Source: Saccharopolyspora sp. SCSIO 74807
GTDB lineage: Bacteria > Actinomycetota > Actinomycetes > Mycobacteriales > Pseudonocardiaceae
DNA: 64,000 nucleotides
Reading direction: 5' to 3'
NCBI RefSeq assembly: GCF_037023755.1
Contig: NZ_CP146100.1
Coordinates: 4,867,501-4,931,500, forward strand
In this document: positions 45,072 to 54,102 of the stretch, in pieces
Position numbering within the stretch: the stretch's first letter is position 1
How the letters are laid out: every line of letters begins with the position of its first letter
Notes under the pieces: model-generated
What the model saw: only the letters and a program-made list of their open reading frames with translations
Told to the model about the DNA's origin: nothing
Database searches by the model: none
Program-made: the position numbers and the translations under genes

Positions 45072-45911
45072 GTGCCAGTCCCCCGCAGCCGCCGGCCCCG
45101 AACCACGGCACTGCTCTCCCACGGCCTGGTGACTCTGCTCAGCGCAGCCGTGTTGACCACTGTCCCCGGAACCGCCGCGGCTCGCCCGGCGAACCACCCC
45201 GACCCCGGCCGCGAAGGCGCGTGGGCCGGCTACAGCATCGGCCGCTCGGCCACCGAAGGCGTGCCGCGCAGCGCAGCGCCCCGTGCCGGAGGCGTGGCCG
45301 GGATGGACGTCAGCGGGCACCAGGGCGCGGTGGACTGGGCGAAGGCGTGGGCCGACGGCGCCCGGTTCAGCTACGTCAAAGCGACCGAAGGAACCGGGTT
45401 CATCAGCGACTCCTTCAGTCAGCAGTACGACGGTGCGGCGTCGGTGGGCATGGACCGCGGCGCCTACCACTTCGCGCTGCCGGACCGCGCCAGCGGCGCG
45501 GCGCAGGCGAACTACTTCATCGACCACGGCGGCGGGTGGCTGCCCGACGGGCGCACCCTGCCCGGCGCGCTGGACATCGAGGACAACCCCTACGGCGAGA
45601 TCTGCTACGGCATGGCGCCGCAGCAGATGTCGGACTGGATCGCCGAGTTCAGCAACACCTACAAGCTGCGCACCGGCCGCTACCCCGCGATCTACACCAC
45701 GACCCGCTGGTGGGACCGCTGCACCGGCGCGAACCCGGACTTCGGCGCGAACAACCCGCTGTGGCTCGCGCGGTTCGCCCCGGAGATGGGACCGCTGCCG
45801 GCCGGTTGGGACTTCCAGGCGATCTGGCAGTTCGCCAACTCCGGGATCTTCCCCGGCGATCAGAACTCGTTCAACGGTGACGCGGCCCAGCTGGAGCGCT
45901 TCACCCTCTGA
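45072..45911 (+). CDS. Secreted GH25 lysozyme (N-acetylmuramidase)
   Basis: 279 residues from GTG, with AGGAGG upstream. Signal peptide of about 37 residues (RRPRTTALLSHGLVTLLSAAVLTTVPGTAAA). GH25 barrel from residue 77: GMDVSGHQGAVDWAKAWADGARFSYVKATEGTGFISDSF (catalytic Asp in D-V-S), HFALPD, and the catalytic acid region GALDIEDNPYGE. It ends WDFQAIWQFANSG. It cleaves the MurNAc-GlcNAc bond of peptidoglycan. It is divergent from the ABC-ATPase gene (194-bp gap) and followed by a shared terminator. Confidence 0.95.
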   Translation: MPVPRSRRPRTTALLSHGLVTLLSAAVLTTVPGTAAARPANHPDPGREGAWAGYSIGRSATEGVPRSAAPRAGGVAGMDVSGHQGAVDWAKAWADGARFSYVKATEGTGFISDSFSQQYDGAASVGMDRGAYHFALPDRASGAAQANYFIDHGGGWLPDGRTLPGALDIEDNPYGEICYGMAPQQMSDWIAEFSNTYKLRTGRYPAIYTTTRWWDRCTGANPDFGANNPLWLARFAPEMGPLPAGWDFQAIWQFANSGIFPGDQNSFNGDAAQLERFTL

Positions 45912-45928
45912 CAGCAGCGCAACGACGA

Positions 45929-45958
45929 ACGGGGGGACCGGAAAACCGGTCCCCCCGT
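45929..45958. terminator. Bidirectional terminator between GH25 and LCP genes
   Basis: ACGGGGGGACCGG / CCGGTCCCCCCGT, perfect 13-bp stem with AAAA loop, 17 bases after the lysozyme stop and 12 before the LCP stop. Confidence 0.9.
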
Positions 45959-45970
45959 CGCATGTTCGGC

Positions 45971-47083
45971 TCACTTCTCGATGAGGTCCGGCGGGATCGG
46001 TTCGCTCTTGGCGATGGCCTCGAACATCCGCGAGGCGTCCTCGGAGTCCCACTTGATCACCGACTGGCCGCTGGAGGACCTGCCGAAGTCACCGAAGGGC
46101 ACGCTCGTGGTGATGCCCTCACCGCTGCTGACGTCGCCGAGCGCCTTGGTCAGCCAGAACAGGTGCCAGACGTGGCCGCCCTCGTCGAGCAGGAACGTGG
46201 TGCCCGCGGCGTTGGCCAGCGGCACCAACCGGAACGGGTTGAGCAGCGTGCCCGGCCCCATCGCCTTGTCCACCAGCGCGCCCAGCAGCTTGCGCTGGTT
46301 CTCCGCGCGTTCCAGGTCACCACCGGACAGCGAGTAGCGGGCCCGCACGAACGCCAGCGCCTGCGCACCGTTGAGTTCCTGCGGCCCGGCGGGAAGGTGC
46401 GCGTTGGCCTTCTCGTCGTCCATCGGCTTTTCCAGGTTCATGTCGACCCCGCCGACGGCGTCGACCAGCTCGGAGAACCCGCCGAAACCGATCTCGGCGT
46501 AGTGGTCGATGTGCACGTCGGTGGCCGTCTCCACGGTCTGGGCCAGCAGCTTCGGCCCGCCCTCGGAGAACGCGGCGTTGAGCTTGTCCTTGCCGTGCCC
46601 GGGGATCGACACGTAGGAGTCGCGGGGCAGGCTGATCAGCGCCGGTTTGCCGCCGCCGGAGGGGATGTGCACCAGCATCATCGAGTCGGTGCGGCGCCCG
46701 GCCGCGTCACCGGCCGAGAGTTCCTCGCGCTGCGATTCGTCGAGCCCTTCGCGGCTGTCCGAGCCCACCAGCAGCCAGTTCGTGCCGGGCGTGTCGGCGA
46801 TCCGGTTCGGATAGTCCAGCGCGGGCGTGCGCTGCAGCACGCTGTCGACGTAGATGCCGAAGCCGACCACGATCAGCACCAGCACCAGCAGCGTGATGCC
46901 GATGCGCCGGGGCCAGTTCGCCCGTTTGCGCCGCGGCGGTGGCGGACCGGCCGGACGCCCGCCTTCGGGAGGCCGCGGCGGCTGCGGAGGCGCGGCACCG
47001 CCCTGCCGGTTGCGGGCACCCCGGTAGTAGTCGTAACCGCCTTGCTGCGGTCGCCGGCCTGGATTCGCCGACCAATCACTCAT
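45971..47083 (-). CDS. LytR-CpsA-Psr (LCP) family cell-wall ligase
   Basis: 370 residues from ATG 47083 (GAAGG just upstream; GTG 47092 is possible). A Pro/Gly/Arg-rich cytoplasmic tail of about 60 residues precedes one transmembrane helix (RIGITLLVLVLIVVGFGIYV) and the extracytoplasmic LCP domain: NWLLVGSDSREG, GRRTDSMMLVHIP, LISLPRDSYVSIPGHGKDKLNAAFSEGG, VDAVGGVDMNL, ALAFVRARYSLSGGDLERAENQ. The Asp/Arg residues for pyrophosphate-lipid binding are present. It transfers a secondary polymer (for example arabinogalactan) from a lipid carrier to peptidoglycan. Confidence 0.93.
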   Translation of the reverse strand: MSDWSANPGRRPQQGGYDYYRGARNRQGGAAPPQPPRPPEGGRPAGPPPPRRKRANWPRRIGITLLVLVLIVVGFGIYVDSVLQRTPALDYPNRIADTPGTNWLLVGSDSREGLDESQREELSAGDAAGRRTDSMMLVHIPSGGGKPALISLPRDSYVSIPGHGKDKLNAAFSEGGPKLLAQTVETATDVHIDHYAEIGFGGFSELVDAVGGVDMNLEKPMDDEKANAHLPAGPQELNGAQALAFVRARYSLSGGDLERAENQRKLLGALVDKAMGPGTLLNPFRLVPLANAAGTTFLLDEGGHVWHLFWLTKALGDVSSGEGITTSVPFGDFGRSSSGQSVIKWDSEDASRMFEAIAKSEPIPPDLIEK

Positions 47084-47294
47084 GACCTTCACACCTGCGG
47101 AGTCGACTCACCGGCACGCTCGGTGCCGACCTTCGCCGTGCAGCATCCCAGAAGCCCGCACGGGCGTGGCACACCGCTATCGGAACGGTATGGAAACCAC
47201 TCTGCTGCGCACCGGCGCAGTTACCGAGCCGACACGCACGGCGGCCAGCCGATGGTCGGGTTTTCCCGCTCCAACAGCGGCGCCGGGACGCGAA

Positions 47295-47326
47295 AACGGG
47301 GTGCGGCGAGACTGCCGCACCCCGTT
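47295..47326 (-). terminator. Terminator after the gabT-like gene
   Basis: AACGGGGTGCGGC / GCCGCACCCCGTT, perfect 13 bp with 6-base loop, 14 bases beyond the stop. Confidence 0.85.
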
Positions 47327-47340
47327 CGCAACCGGTCCGT

Positions 47341-48597
47341 TCAGCCGGAAACCGCCGCCGAGACCGCCTCCGACCACAGTCGCACCGCCTCGTCGACCTG
47401 TTCGGAATTGACGATCAGCGGCGGGATCATCCGCACGACGTTGCCGCGCGGGCCGCAGGTCAGCAACAGCAGCCCGCGCTCGGCCGCGGCGGCGTGCGCC
47501 CGCGTGGCGGTCGCGGTGTCCGGGGCCCCGTCGGAGGTGGTGAACTCGTTGCCGACCATGAGCCCGCGCCCGCGCACCTCGCCGATCACCGGGTGCTCGG
47601 CGGCGACCTTGCGCAGCCCTTCCTGCAACCGGGCGCCCTGCTCGGCGGCGTTGCCGACGAGGTCGTTCTCGCGCACCACGTCGAGGGTGGCGATCGCCGC
47701 GGCCGCGGCCACCGCGTTGCCGCCGTAGGTGCCGCCCTGCGAACCCGGCCACGCCTTGCTCATCAGCTCCGCGGAGGCCGCGATGCCCGAGAGCGGGAAA
47801 CCGCTGGCCAACCCCTTGGCGGTGATCAGCACGTCGGGTTCGATGGTGGAGTGCTGGTGTCCCCAGAACTTCCCGGTGCGGCCCACCCCGGTCTGCACCT
47901 CGTCGGCGATCAGCAGGATCCCGTGCCGGTCGGCGCGTTCGCGCAGCCCTTCGAGGAACTCCGCGGGCGCCGGGATGTAACCGCCTTCGCCGAGCACCGG
48001 CTCGATGATGATCGCGGCGGTGTCCTTCGGGGAGGTCACGGTGACCAGCAGCTGGTCCAGCTCGCGCAGCGCGAAGGCCACCGCCTCCGACTCGGACCAG
48101 CCGTGCCGGTAGGTCTCCGGGAACGGGGTGAACGCCACGCCCGGCATCATCGGGCCGATCCCGGCGCGCACCTTCACCCCGGAGCTGGTCAGCGAACCCG
48201 CGCCCATGGTGCGGCCGTGGAAGCCGCCTTCGAAGGCGATGATGTTCTGCCGCCCGGTGGCCTGCCGGGCCAGCCGCACCGAGGCTTCGACGGCCTCGCT
48301 GCCGGAGTTGAGGTAGAACATCCGGTCCAGCCCGGCGGGCAGCACCTCGCCGAGCCGCTCGGTCAGCTGGAGTAGCGGCCGATGCATGACTGTCGTGTAC
48401 TGGCCGTGGATCAGGGTTCCCACCTGGCGCTGCGCAGCTTCCACCACGCGCGGGTGGCAGTGCCCGGTGCTGGTCACCCCGATCCCCGCGGTGAAGTCGA
48501 GGTAGCGGCGGTCGTCCTCGTCGTAGAGGTAGACGCCCTCCCCGCGGGCGGCCAGCACGGGTGTCGCCTGCTGCAACACCGGCGAGAGCTCAGCCAT
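47341..48597 (-). CDS. gabT: Class III aminotransferase, GabT-like
   Basis: 418 residues from ATG 48597, with GGAG 7-10 bases upstream. PLP enzyme marks: NSGSEAVEASVRLARQATGRQNIIAFEGGFHGRTMG, EPVLGEGGYIPAP, LLIADEVQTGVGRTGKFWG, and the PLP Lys in VLITAKGLASGFPLSG. Closest to 4-aminobutyrate and related omega-amino-acid transaminases. It is divergent from a semialdehyde-type dehydrogenase with a GntR operator between. The pairing suggests omega-amine to semialdehyde to acid, but the true substrate may differ from GABA. Confidence 0.88.
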   Translation of the reverse strand: MAELSPVLQQATPVLAARGEGVYLYDEDDRRYLDFTAGIGVTSTGHCHPRVVEAAQRQVGTLIHGQYTTVMHRPLLQLTERLGEVLPAGLDRMFYLNSGSEAVEASVRLARQATGRQNIIAFEGGFHGRTMGAGSLTSSGVKVRAGIGPMMPGVAFTPFPETYRHGWSESEAVAFALRELDQLLVTVTSPKDTAAIIIEPVLGEGGYIPAPAEFLEGLRERADRHGILLIADEVQTGVGRTGKFWGHQHSTIEPDVLITAKGLASGFPLSGIAASAELMSKAWPGSQGGTYGGNAVAAAAAIATLDVVRENDLVGNAAEQGARLQEGLRKVAAEHPVIGEVRGRGLMVGNEFTTSDGAPDTATATRAHAAAAERGLLLLTCGPRGNVVRMIPPLIVNSEQVDEAVRLWSEAVSAAVSG

Positions 48598-48643
48598 GAT
48601 CGACTCCAAAGCTGTCGTGTCGGCTGTGATGTCCCGACTGTAG

Positions 48644-48657
48644 GATTGTTGACAATC
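48644..48657. promoter_or_regulatory. FCD-GntR operator 1 (gabT/gabD divergent promoter)
   Basis: GATTGT-TG-ACAATC, perfect 6-bp arms. The same core recurs at 53264-53275 and 54759-54774. It lies 47 bases upstream of the aminotransferase start and 68 bases upstream of the dehydrogenase start. Confidence 0.8.
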
Positions 48658-48724
48658 TAGCTCGACATGCAACCATCACGGCTGCGTCCTGTCCACCCGC
48701 CGAAATGGAAGGTCCGCTGAAGCG

Positions 48725-50218
48725 ATGAGCACCACCAGCAGCACGCCTGCCAGCACCGAGACCCGAGAGGCCCGCGTCGTCGAGGCCGCTCCGAAACAGC
48801 TGCTCATCGGCGGCAAGTGGCGCGGGGCCAGCGGTGACCGCAGCTACGAGGTCGAAGATCCCTCCACCGGCCGGGCGCTGTGCTCGGTCGCCGACGCCAC
48901 CCCCGAGGACGGGCTGGCCGCGCTCGCGGCCGCGCACGACGCCCAGTCCGGCTGGGCCGCCCACCCGCCGCGCGAACGCGGCGAGATCCTGCGCCGCGCG
49001 TGGGAACTGATCACCGAGCGGCACGAGGACCTCTCGCTGCTGATGACCCTGGAGATGGGCAAGCCGCTGATCGAGTCCCGCGCCGAGATCACCTACGCCG
49101 CGGAGTTCTTCCGCTGGTTCGCCGAAGAGGCCGTGCGCATCGACGGCGACTACGCGGTGGCCCCGAACGGCAAGGGCCGGTTCCTGGTCACCCGCCAGCC
49201 GGTCGGCCCGGCGCTGCTGATCACCCCCTGGAACTTCCCGATGGCGATGGGCACCCGCAAGATCGGCCCGGCGATCGCGGCCGGCTGCACCTCGGTGATC
49301 AAACCCGCGCACCAGACGCCGCTGTCGATGCTGGCGCTGGCCGACATCCTCAACGAGGCCGGGCTGCCCGAGGGCGTGCTCAACGTGGTCACCGCCCGCG
49401 GCGCCGGCTCGGTGATGGAGCCGATGATCCGCGACGGCCGCGCCCGCAAGCTCTCGTTCACCGGCTCCACCTCGGTGGGCCGCAAGCTCATCGAGCAGTC
49501 CGCCGAGCAGGTGCTGAAGGTGTCCATGGAACTCGGCGGCAACGCCCCGTTCCTGGTGTTCGACGACGCCGACATCGACGCCGCGGTCGACGGGGCGATG
49601 CTGGCGAAGATGCGCAACATCGGCGAGGCGTGCACCGCGGCCAACCGGTTCTACGTGCACGCCGACGTCGCCGACGAGTTCGCCCGCAAGCTCACCGACC
49701 GGATGGCCGCGCTGCGGATCGGGCGCGGGGTCACCGACGACGTCGAGGTCGGCCCGCTGATCGACTCCGCCCAGCTGGACAAGGTCGACGAGCTGGTCAG
49801 CGACGCGGTCGGCCGCGGTGCGCAGGTCGAGCTCGGCGCCTCCCGCGGCGACGGCGAGGGCTACTTCTACCAGCCCACGGTGCTCAAGAACGTGCCGTTG
49901 CAGGCGCGGATGACCTCCGAGGAGATCTTCGGCCCGGTCGCGCCGATCAGCACCTTCACCGACGAGCAGACCGCGCTGCGCGAGGCCAACAACACCGAGT
50001 ACGGCCTGGTCGCCTACCTCTACACCCGCGACATCCAGCGCGCGCTGCGCGTGTCGGAGCAGCTGGAGACCGGCATGGTCGGGCTCAACCAGGGCATGGT
50101 CAGCAACCCGGCGGCACCGTTCGGCGGGGTCAAGGCGTCCGGGCTGGGCCGCGAAGGCGGCAAGGTCGGCATCGACGAGTTCCTGGAGACCAAGTACATC
50201 GCCATCGGCGGTCTGTGA
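48725..50218 (+). CDS. gabD: NAD(P)-dependent succinate-semialdehyde-type dehydrogenase
   Basis: 497 residues. ALDH class: LLIGGKWRGASGDRSYEVEDPSTG, LLITPWNFPMAMGTRKIGPAIAAGCTSVIKPA, SFTGSTSVGRKL, the Glu in VSMELGGNAPF, the catalytic Cys in GEACTAANRF, and EEIFGPVAPI. It ends with the GabD-like KASGLGREGGKVGIDEFLETKYI. It oxidises the semialdehyde formed by the divergent aminotransferase. A very strong terminator follows. Confidence 0.92.
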   Translation: MSTTSSTPASTETREARVVEAAPKQLLIGGKWRGASGDRSYEVEDPSTGRALCSVADATPEDGLAALAAAHDAQSGWAAHPPRERGEILRRAWELITERHEDLSLLMTLEMGKPLIESRAEITYAAEFFRWFAEEAVRIDGDYAVAPNGKGRFLVTRQPVGPALLITPWNFPMAMGTRKIGPAIAAGCTSVIKPAHQTPLSMLALADILNEAGLPEGVLNVVTARGAGSVMEPMIRDGRARKLSFTGSTSVGRKLIEQSAEQVLKVSMELGGNAPFLVFDDADIDAAVDGAMLAKMRNIGEACTAANRFYVHADVADEFARKLTDRMAALRIGRGVTDDVEVGPLIDSAQLDKVDELVSDAVGRGAQVELGASRGDGEGYFYQPTVLKNVPLQARMTSEEIFGPVAPISTFTDEQTALREANNTEYGLVAYLYTRDIQRALRVSEQLETGMVGLNQGMVSNPAAPFGGVKASGLGREGGKVGIDEFLETKYIAIGGL

Positions 50219-50240
50219 CCGCCGCTTCCCGCGCAGAAAC

Positions 50241-50274
50241 CGGTGCCCCGCACGTTGCGACGTGCGGGGCACCG
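50241..50274 (+). terminator. Terminator after gabD-like gene
   Basis: CGGTGCCCCGCACGT / ACGTGCGGGGCACCG, perfect 15-bp stem with TGCG loop. Confidence 0.9.
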
Positions 50275-50360
50275 TCGTGAGGGCCGAACAGCGGTGCGCG
50301 CAACCGTCGTTGTCAGCATGTGGAGTCCTGATTGCTCCGAATGGGCGTGCGCGATCAAAA

Positions 50361-50372
50361 TTGACGGGTCAA
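50361..50372. promoter_or_regulatory. Small palindrome in glycerol-dehydrogenase promoter region
   Basis: TTGAC-GG-GTCAA, perfect, 110 bases before the start. The left half could serve as a -35 TTGACG. It is not the same as the three GntR operators. Confidence 0.3.
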
Positions 50373-50482
50373 CCGATACAGGTGCGCCCGGCCGCGACGG
50401 CTCGTCCGCCGCCCGGCGCGCACCCGCCCCGCGACGGACCCCGCGGTCCCGCCCGGGGCGTCCACGCAGGAGGGACGATCCG

Positions 50483-51631
50483 ATGACCGAGACACCGGCG
50501 GCGCTGCGCACGATGATCTCCCCAGGCCGCTACGTGCAAGGCCGCGGCGCACTGCAATCGCTGGGAGCCAACGTGGCCAAGCTCGGCAACCGGCCCGTGG
50601 TGCTGGCCGATGACATCGTCCGCGAGCTGACCGAGACCACGATCACCAAGTCCTTCGGCGAGGCCGGGCTGCCGGTGGTCTTCGAGCGCTTCAACGGTGT
50701 GCCCACCGCCGCGGAGAGCCGCCGCGTTGCCGAGGTGCTGCGCGAGCAGGGCGCCGACGCGATCGTCGGGGTCGGCGGCGGCGCACCGATCGACACCGCC
50801 AAGGCCGCGGGCGACGACACCGGCCTGCCCACGGTCAGCGTGCCCACGGTCGCCTCCACCGACGCTCCGTGCTCGGCGCTGTCGGTCGTCTACACCGCCG
50901 AGGGCGCGTTCGAGGCCTACCGCTTCTACGACCGCAACCCCGCGCTGGTGCTGGTCGACACCCAGCTGGCCGCGAACGCCCCGGCGCGGTTCCTCGTCGC
51001 AGGCATCGGCGACGCGCTGGCCACCTGGATCGAGGCGCGCGCGGTCGAGCAGTCCAACGCCGCGACGATGGCCGGTGGGCAGGCCACCGGCGCCGGGCGG
51101 GCACTGGCGAAGCTGTCCTGGGACATCCTGTGGGAATCGGCGCTGCCCGCGGTGCACGCGGTGCAGAGCAACCTCGTCACCCCGGCCGTGGAGGCGGTCG
51201 TGGAAGCCAACACGCTGCTGTCCGGGCTCGGGTTCGAATCCGGCGGGCTGGCCGCGGCGCACGCGGTGCACGACGGGCTCACCGCCGTCGAGCACACCCA
51301 CGGCCTCGCGCACGGCCAGAAGGTCAACATCGGCTCGATCACCCAGCTGATCCTGGAAGGCCGCCCGACCGCGGAGATCAACGACTTCGTCGAGTTCACC
51401 ACCCGGGTGGGCCTGCCGACGACGCTGACCGAGGTCGGCCTGGCGGGTGCGGAGGACTCGGTGCTGCGCACCGTCGCGGAAGCCGCCACCGACCCGGCCG
51501 AGACGATCCACAACCTGCCGTTCCCGGTCACCGTCACCGAGGTCGTGGACGCGCTCAAGGCCGTCGAGGTCACCGGCCGCGCCGTGCGCGCCGACAAGGG
51601 ACTGCCCGAGCCGGTCGCACACCAGCACTGA
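50483..51631 (+). CDS. gldA: Glycerol dehydrogenase-type iron/zinc alcohol dehydrogenase
   Basis: 382 residues from ATG 50483, with AGGAGGGACG upstream. The N-terminal NAD domain has VGVGGGAPIDTAKAAGDDTGLPTVSVPTVASTDAPCSALSVVY, as in GldA. The metal ligands are Asp in AGIGDALATWIEA, His in GLAAAHAVHDGL and His in HTHGLAHGQKV. It reduces or oxidises a small diol or hydroxyketone with NAD. In this cluster it may act on a hydroxyacid or diol intermediate rather than glycerol. It converges with the GntR gene. Confidence 0.88.
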   Translation: MTETPAALRTMISPGRYVQGRGALQSLGANVAKLGNRPVVLADDIVRELTETTITKSFGEAGLPVVFERFNGVPTAAESRRVAEVLREQGADAIVGVGGGAPIDTAKAAGDDTGLPTVSVPTVASTDAPCSALSVVYTAEGAFEAYRFYDRNPALVLVDTQLAANAPARFLVAGIGDALATWIEARAVEQSNAATMAGGQATGAGRALAKLSWDILWESALPAVHAVQSNLVTPAVEAVVEANTLLSGLGFESGGLAAAHAVHDGLTAVEHTHGLAHGQKVNIGSITQLILEGRPTAEINDFVEFTTRVGLPTTLTEVGLAGAEDSVLRTVAEAATDPAETIHNLPFPVTVTEVVDALKAVEVTGRAVRADKGLPEPVAHQH

Positions 51632-51648
51632 CCGACCGCGCGCGGCCA

Positions 51649-51673
51649 GCGGTCGCCGACGGGCGGCGACCGC
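51649..51673. terminator. Bidirectional terminator
   Basis: GCGGTCGCCG / CGGCGACCGC, perfect 10 bp with 5-base loop, between the converging gldA-like and GntR genes. Confidence 0.8.
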
Positions 51674-51697
51674 TCGTCGGGCCCTGGCCGCGCGGGA

Positions 51698-52405
51698 TCA
51701 GTGCGCGGCGTCGGACAGGTGCGGGGTGTAGGCGTTGAGGCGTTCCAGCGCGTCGTTCATGTGCGCCTCCAGCCGCTGCAGCAGCAGCACCTCGTCCCCG
51801 TCCTCGATCGCGTCGACGAGCCCCTTGTGCTCGTCGACCAGGGTCTGGGCGTCGGCGGTGTACTTGTCCTGCAGCGCGGTCAGGCACATCCGCTTTTCCA
51901 CCAGCAGCGTCTGCGCCATCCGCTGCAGCCGCGGGCTGCCGGACACGCGCACCAGCGTCTCGTGGAACTCCTGGTCGGCGTCGCTGAGCTCGATCGCGTC
52001 GCCGCGCCCGGCGGCCGAGACGATCCGCGCCTGCGCCGCGGTCAGCTCCGCGACCGCCTCCACCCGGTGCTTGCGGATGATCCGCTCGCAGGCCGCCCGC
52101 TCCACGGCCAGCCGCCCCAGGTAGATGTCGGCCACGTCGTCGGCGTCCAACGTCGTGACGAACAATCCCCGGTGCGGCTCGCTGTGCAGCAGGCCTTCCT
52201 GCACCAGGCGCTGCATCGCCTCGCGCAGCGGGCCGCGGCTCACACCCAGCCGCGAGGACAGCTCCGCTTCGCCCATCTGCGTGCCCGGCGGCAGCGAGCC
52301 GTACATGATCGCCGAGCGCAGCTGGTCGGCCACGATCGCGGCAGTGGATTTGCGCTGCACCGGCTCTAACTCGCCGTGCTGGTTCTGCTCGTCGACACCG
52401 AGCAC
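51698..52405 (-). CDS. GntR family regulator, FCD subfamily
   Basis: 235 residues from GTG, with GAGGAG upstream. N-terminal wHTH: AIVADQLRSAIMYGSLPPGTQMGEAELSSRLGVSRGPLREAMQRLVQEGLLHSEPHRGLFV. FCD domain: metal-site residues in D-Q-E-F-H-E-T-L, then LVDEHKGLVDAIEDGD and a late LEAHMNDALERL. It is cotranscribed with the racemase-like gene 19 bases upstream. The ATTGTYGACAAT palindromes in three local promoters are its likely sites, one of them upstream of its own operon (autoregulation). Confidence 0.92.
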   Translation of the reverse strand: MLGVDEQNQHGELEPVQRKSTAAIVADQLRSAIMYGSLPPGTQMGEAELSSRLGVSRGPLREAMQRLVQEGLLHSEPHRGLFVTTLDADDVADIYLGRLAVERAACERIIRKHRVEAVAELTAAQARIVSAAGRGDAIELSDADQEFHETLVRVSGSPRLQRMAQTLLVEKRMCLTALQDKYTADAQTLVDEHKGLVDAIEDGDEVLLLQRLEAHMNDALERLNAYTPHLSDAAH

Positions 52406-52424
52406 CTCACATCATCTCCTCGCA

Positions 52425-53186
52425 TCAGCTCGAAACCGGGCCGGCTCCCCACTGCTGCGCCGTCGTCCCGGACTGCCGGAACAGGGTGCCCAGGCCCTCG
52501 TGCGGTCCTTTGTCCCCGGCCAACCGCAAGACCTCCCACGCGCTGACCTGGTTGGCGGTCAGCACCGGCTTGCCGATGCGCTGCTCGAGCTCGTCCAGCC
52601 ACGCCGCGGTGTGCAGCGCGGTGTCCGGCATCAGCAGCGCCTGCGCCGTCGGGTCGTCGTTGGCCGCGGCGAACTCCAGCACCTGCTCGCGGCCCAGCGT
52701 GCCCACCTCGGCGGCGGTGACGATGCCGCGGCTGGACAGCCGGGTCACCTCGACGCCGCCGTGCGCCAGGAAATCGGCGAACCGGTCGGCGACATCCGAC
52801 GGATAGGTCGCCGCGACCGCGACCCGCCCCAGCCCGAGCCGCGCCGCGGCGTGCACGAACGCGAACGAGGTGCTGGAGGTCGGCAAGCCGGTCACGGCTT
52901 GCAACTTCTCGACCTGGTCGCGCGCACCGTCCCAGCCGAAGACGAAACTGCCGCTGGTGCAGGCCCAGATCACCGCGTCCACCCCGTGCGCCAGCAACTC
53001 CCGGGCTCCCTCGGCGAGCACCTCGGACGAACCCACGTCCAGCAGCGCGTCCACCCGGTGAGCGTCCTCCCGCATCAGCGTGTGCACCAGCGGCAACCGG
53101 ACCTGGTCACCGAAGATCCGCTCCAGTGCGGGGTAGTCGTCTTCGGCGCTGTATCCGGGGTAGAGAATCCCTGCGGTGATCGGCAC
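52425..53186 (-). CDS. Maleate isomerase / Asp-Glu racemase superfamily protein A (second Cys replaced)
   Basis: 253 residues from GTG 53186, with GGAGGGAG 6 bases upstream. Fold marks: TAGILYPGYSAEDDYPALE, AVIWACTSGSFVFGWDG (first catalytic Cys), LPTSSTSFAFVHAAARLGLGRVAVAATYPSDV, and LLMPDTALHTAAWLDELEQRIGKPVLTANQVSAWE. Where two-Cys isomerases/racemases have C-T-N, this protein has D-T-A. It keeps one of the two catalytic Cys, so the chemistry may differ (decarboxylase-like or a one-base reaction). It is in an operon with the GntR gene. Confidence 0.85.
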   Translation of the reverse strand: MPITAGILYPGYSAEDDYPALERIFGDQVRLPLVHTLMREDAHRVDALLDVGSSEVLAEGARELLAHGVDAVIWACTSGSFVFGWDGARDQVEKLQAVTGLPTSSTSFAFVHAAARLGLGRVAVAATYPSDVADRFADFLAHGGVEVTRLSSRGIVTAAEVGTLGREQVLEFAAANDDPTAQALLMPDTALHTAAWLDELEQRIGKPVLTANQVSAWEVLRLAGDKGPHEGLGTLFRQSGTTAQQWGAGPVSS

Positions 53187-53263
53187 CGGCAGCTCCCTCC
53201 TTGACTCGTCCGGCGGGGACGGCGAGCACCGCCTCCGCCGAAACGGCACCGGACCTGCGGTCG

Positions 53264-53275
53264 ATTGTCGACAAT
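53264..53275. promoter_or_regulatory. FCD-GntR operator 2
   Basis: ATTGTCGACAAT, perfect 12-bp palindrome, 78 bases upstream of the racemase-A/GntR operon start and 56 bases after the end of racemase B. Confidence 0.8.
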
Positions 53276-53330
53276 GTTACCGCACGGTCCGATGCCGCTC
53301 CCAATAGCGGAAATGCTTTCGTAACCGGTT

Positions 53331-54089
53331 TCAGGCCGCGGACTCGTCCAGGGCCTGCACCAGGCGCTGCTGCGGAGCGACCGCGGGCATCCCGATCGCG
53401 CGCAACGCGCCCCACATCGTGACTTGGTTGGCCGTGAGCACCGGCTTGCCCAGCTCCTGCTCCAAGGGCCCGATGATGTCGTAGGTCGGCAGGTTCGTGC
53501 AGCTGATGAACATCGCATCGGCCTCCGGGCGGTCCGCCGAGCGCACGATGTCGACCACCTGGCGGTAGTTGACCTTCCAGATCTGGCCCAGCAGCCCCAG
53601 ACCGACGCTGGTGACCACCTCGATGTCGTGCTCGCCGAGGAAACCCACCAGCCGCTCGGTCACGTTCTCCACGTACGGGGTGGCGATGGCGATGCGCCGG
53701 GTGCCCAGCGCGTGCAGCGCCTGCACCAGCGCACCGGAGGTGGTCACCGCGGCGGGCGCACCGGCCTCACGCATCACCGTGATCAGATTGCGCTCCCCGG
53801 CCGCGCCGTCGACGAAGCTGCCCGATGCACATGCGTAGGCCACCACCTCCGGCTCCGGTGAGAGCAGGTCGCGGGTGGCCGAATGCACCGCTGCCTCGTC
53901 GGAGATCAGCGAAGCCATCTCCACCGTCATCGGCACCGGCACGAACGCCGTGCGCGTCAGGTACAACGTGACCTCGTCCGGCACCCAGCGCCACAGCTCG
54001 CGATCCATCGCCAGGTCGAACGGGGCGACCACGCCCACGCCGCGCTGCGGCGCCGGACCGGACACCGCCCCGAGGAAGTCGTCCGGCAT
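53331..54089 (-). CDS. Maleate isomerase / Asp-Glu racemase superfamily protein B
   Basis: 252 residues from ATG 54089; the frame back to 54236 is not coding-like. It has both Cys: VVAYACASGSFVDGAAG near residues 82-98 and AMFISCTNLPTYDIIGPLEQELGKPVLTANQVTMWG near 185-220. The ending is closely similar to protein A (GKPVLTANQV), so the two are paralogues. Two-Cys members isomerise maleate to fumarate or racemise amino/hydroxy acids. It lies 13 bases after the DUF3830 gene and forms an operon with it. Confidence 0.88.
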   Translation of the reverse strand: MPDDFLGAVSGPAPQRGVGVVAPFDLAMDRELWRWVPDEVTLYLTRTAFVPVPMTVEMASLISDEAAVHSATRDLLSPEPEVVAYACASGSFVDGAAGERNLITVMREAGAPAAVTTSGALVQALHALGTRRIAIATPYVENVTERLVGFLGEHDIEVVTSVGLGLLGQIWKVNYRQVVDIVRSADRPEADAMFISCTNLPTYDIIGPLEQELGKPVLTANQVTMWGALRAIGMPAVAPQQRLVQALDESAA

Positions 54090-54102
54090 GTGGCCGCCCG
54101 CC

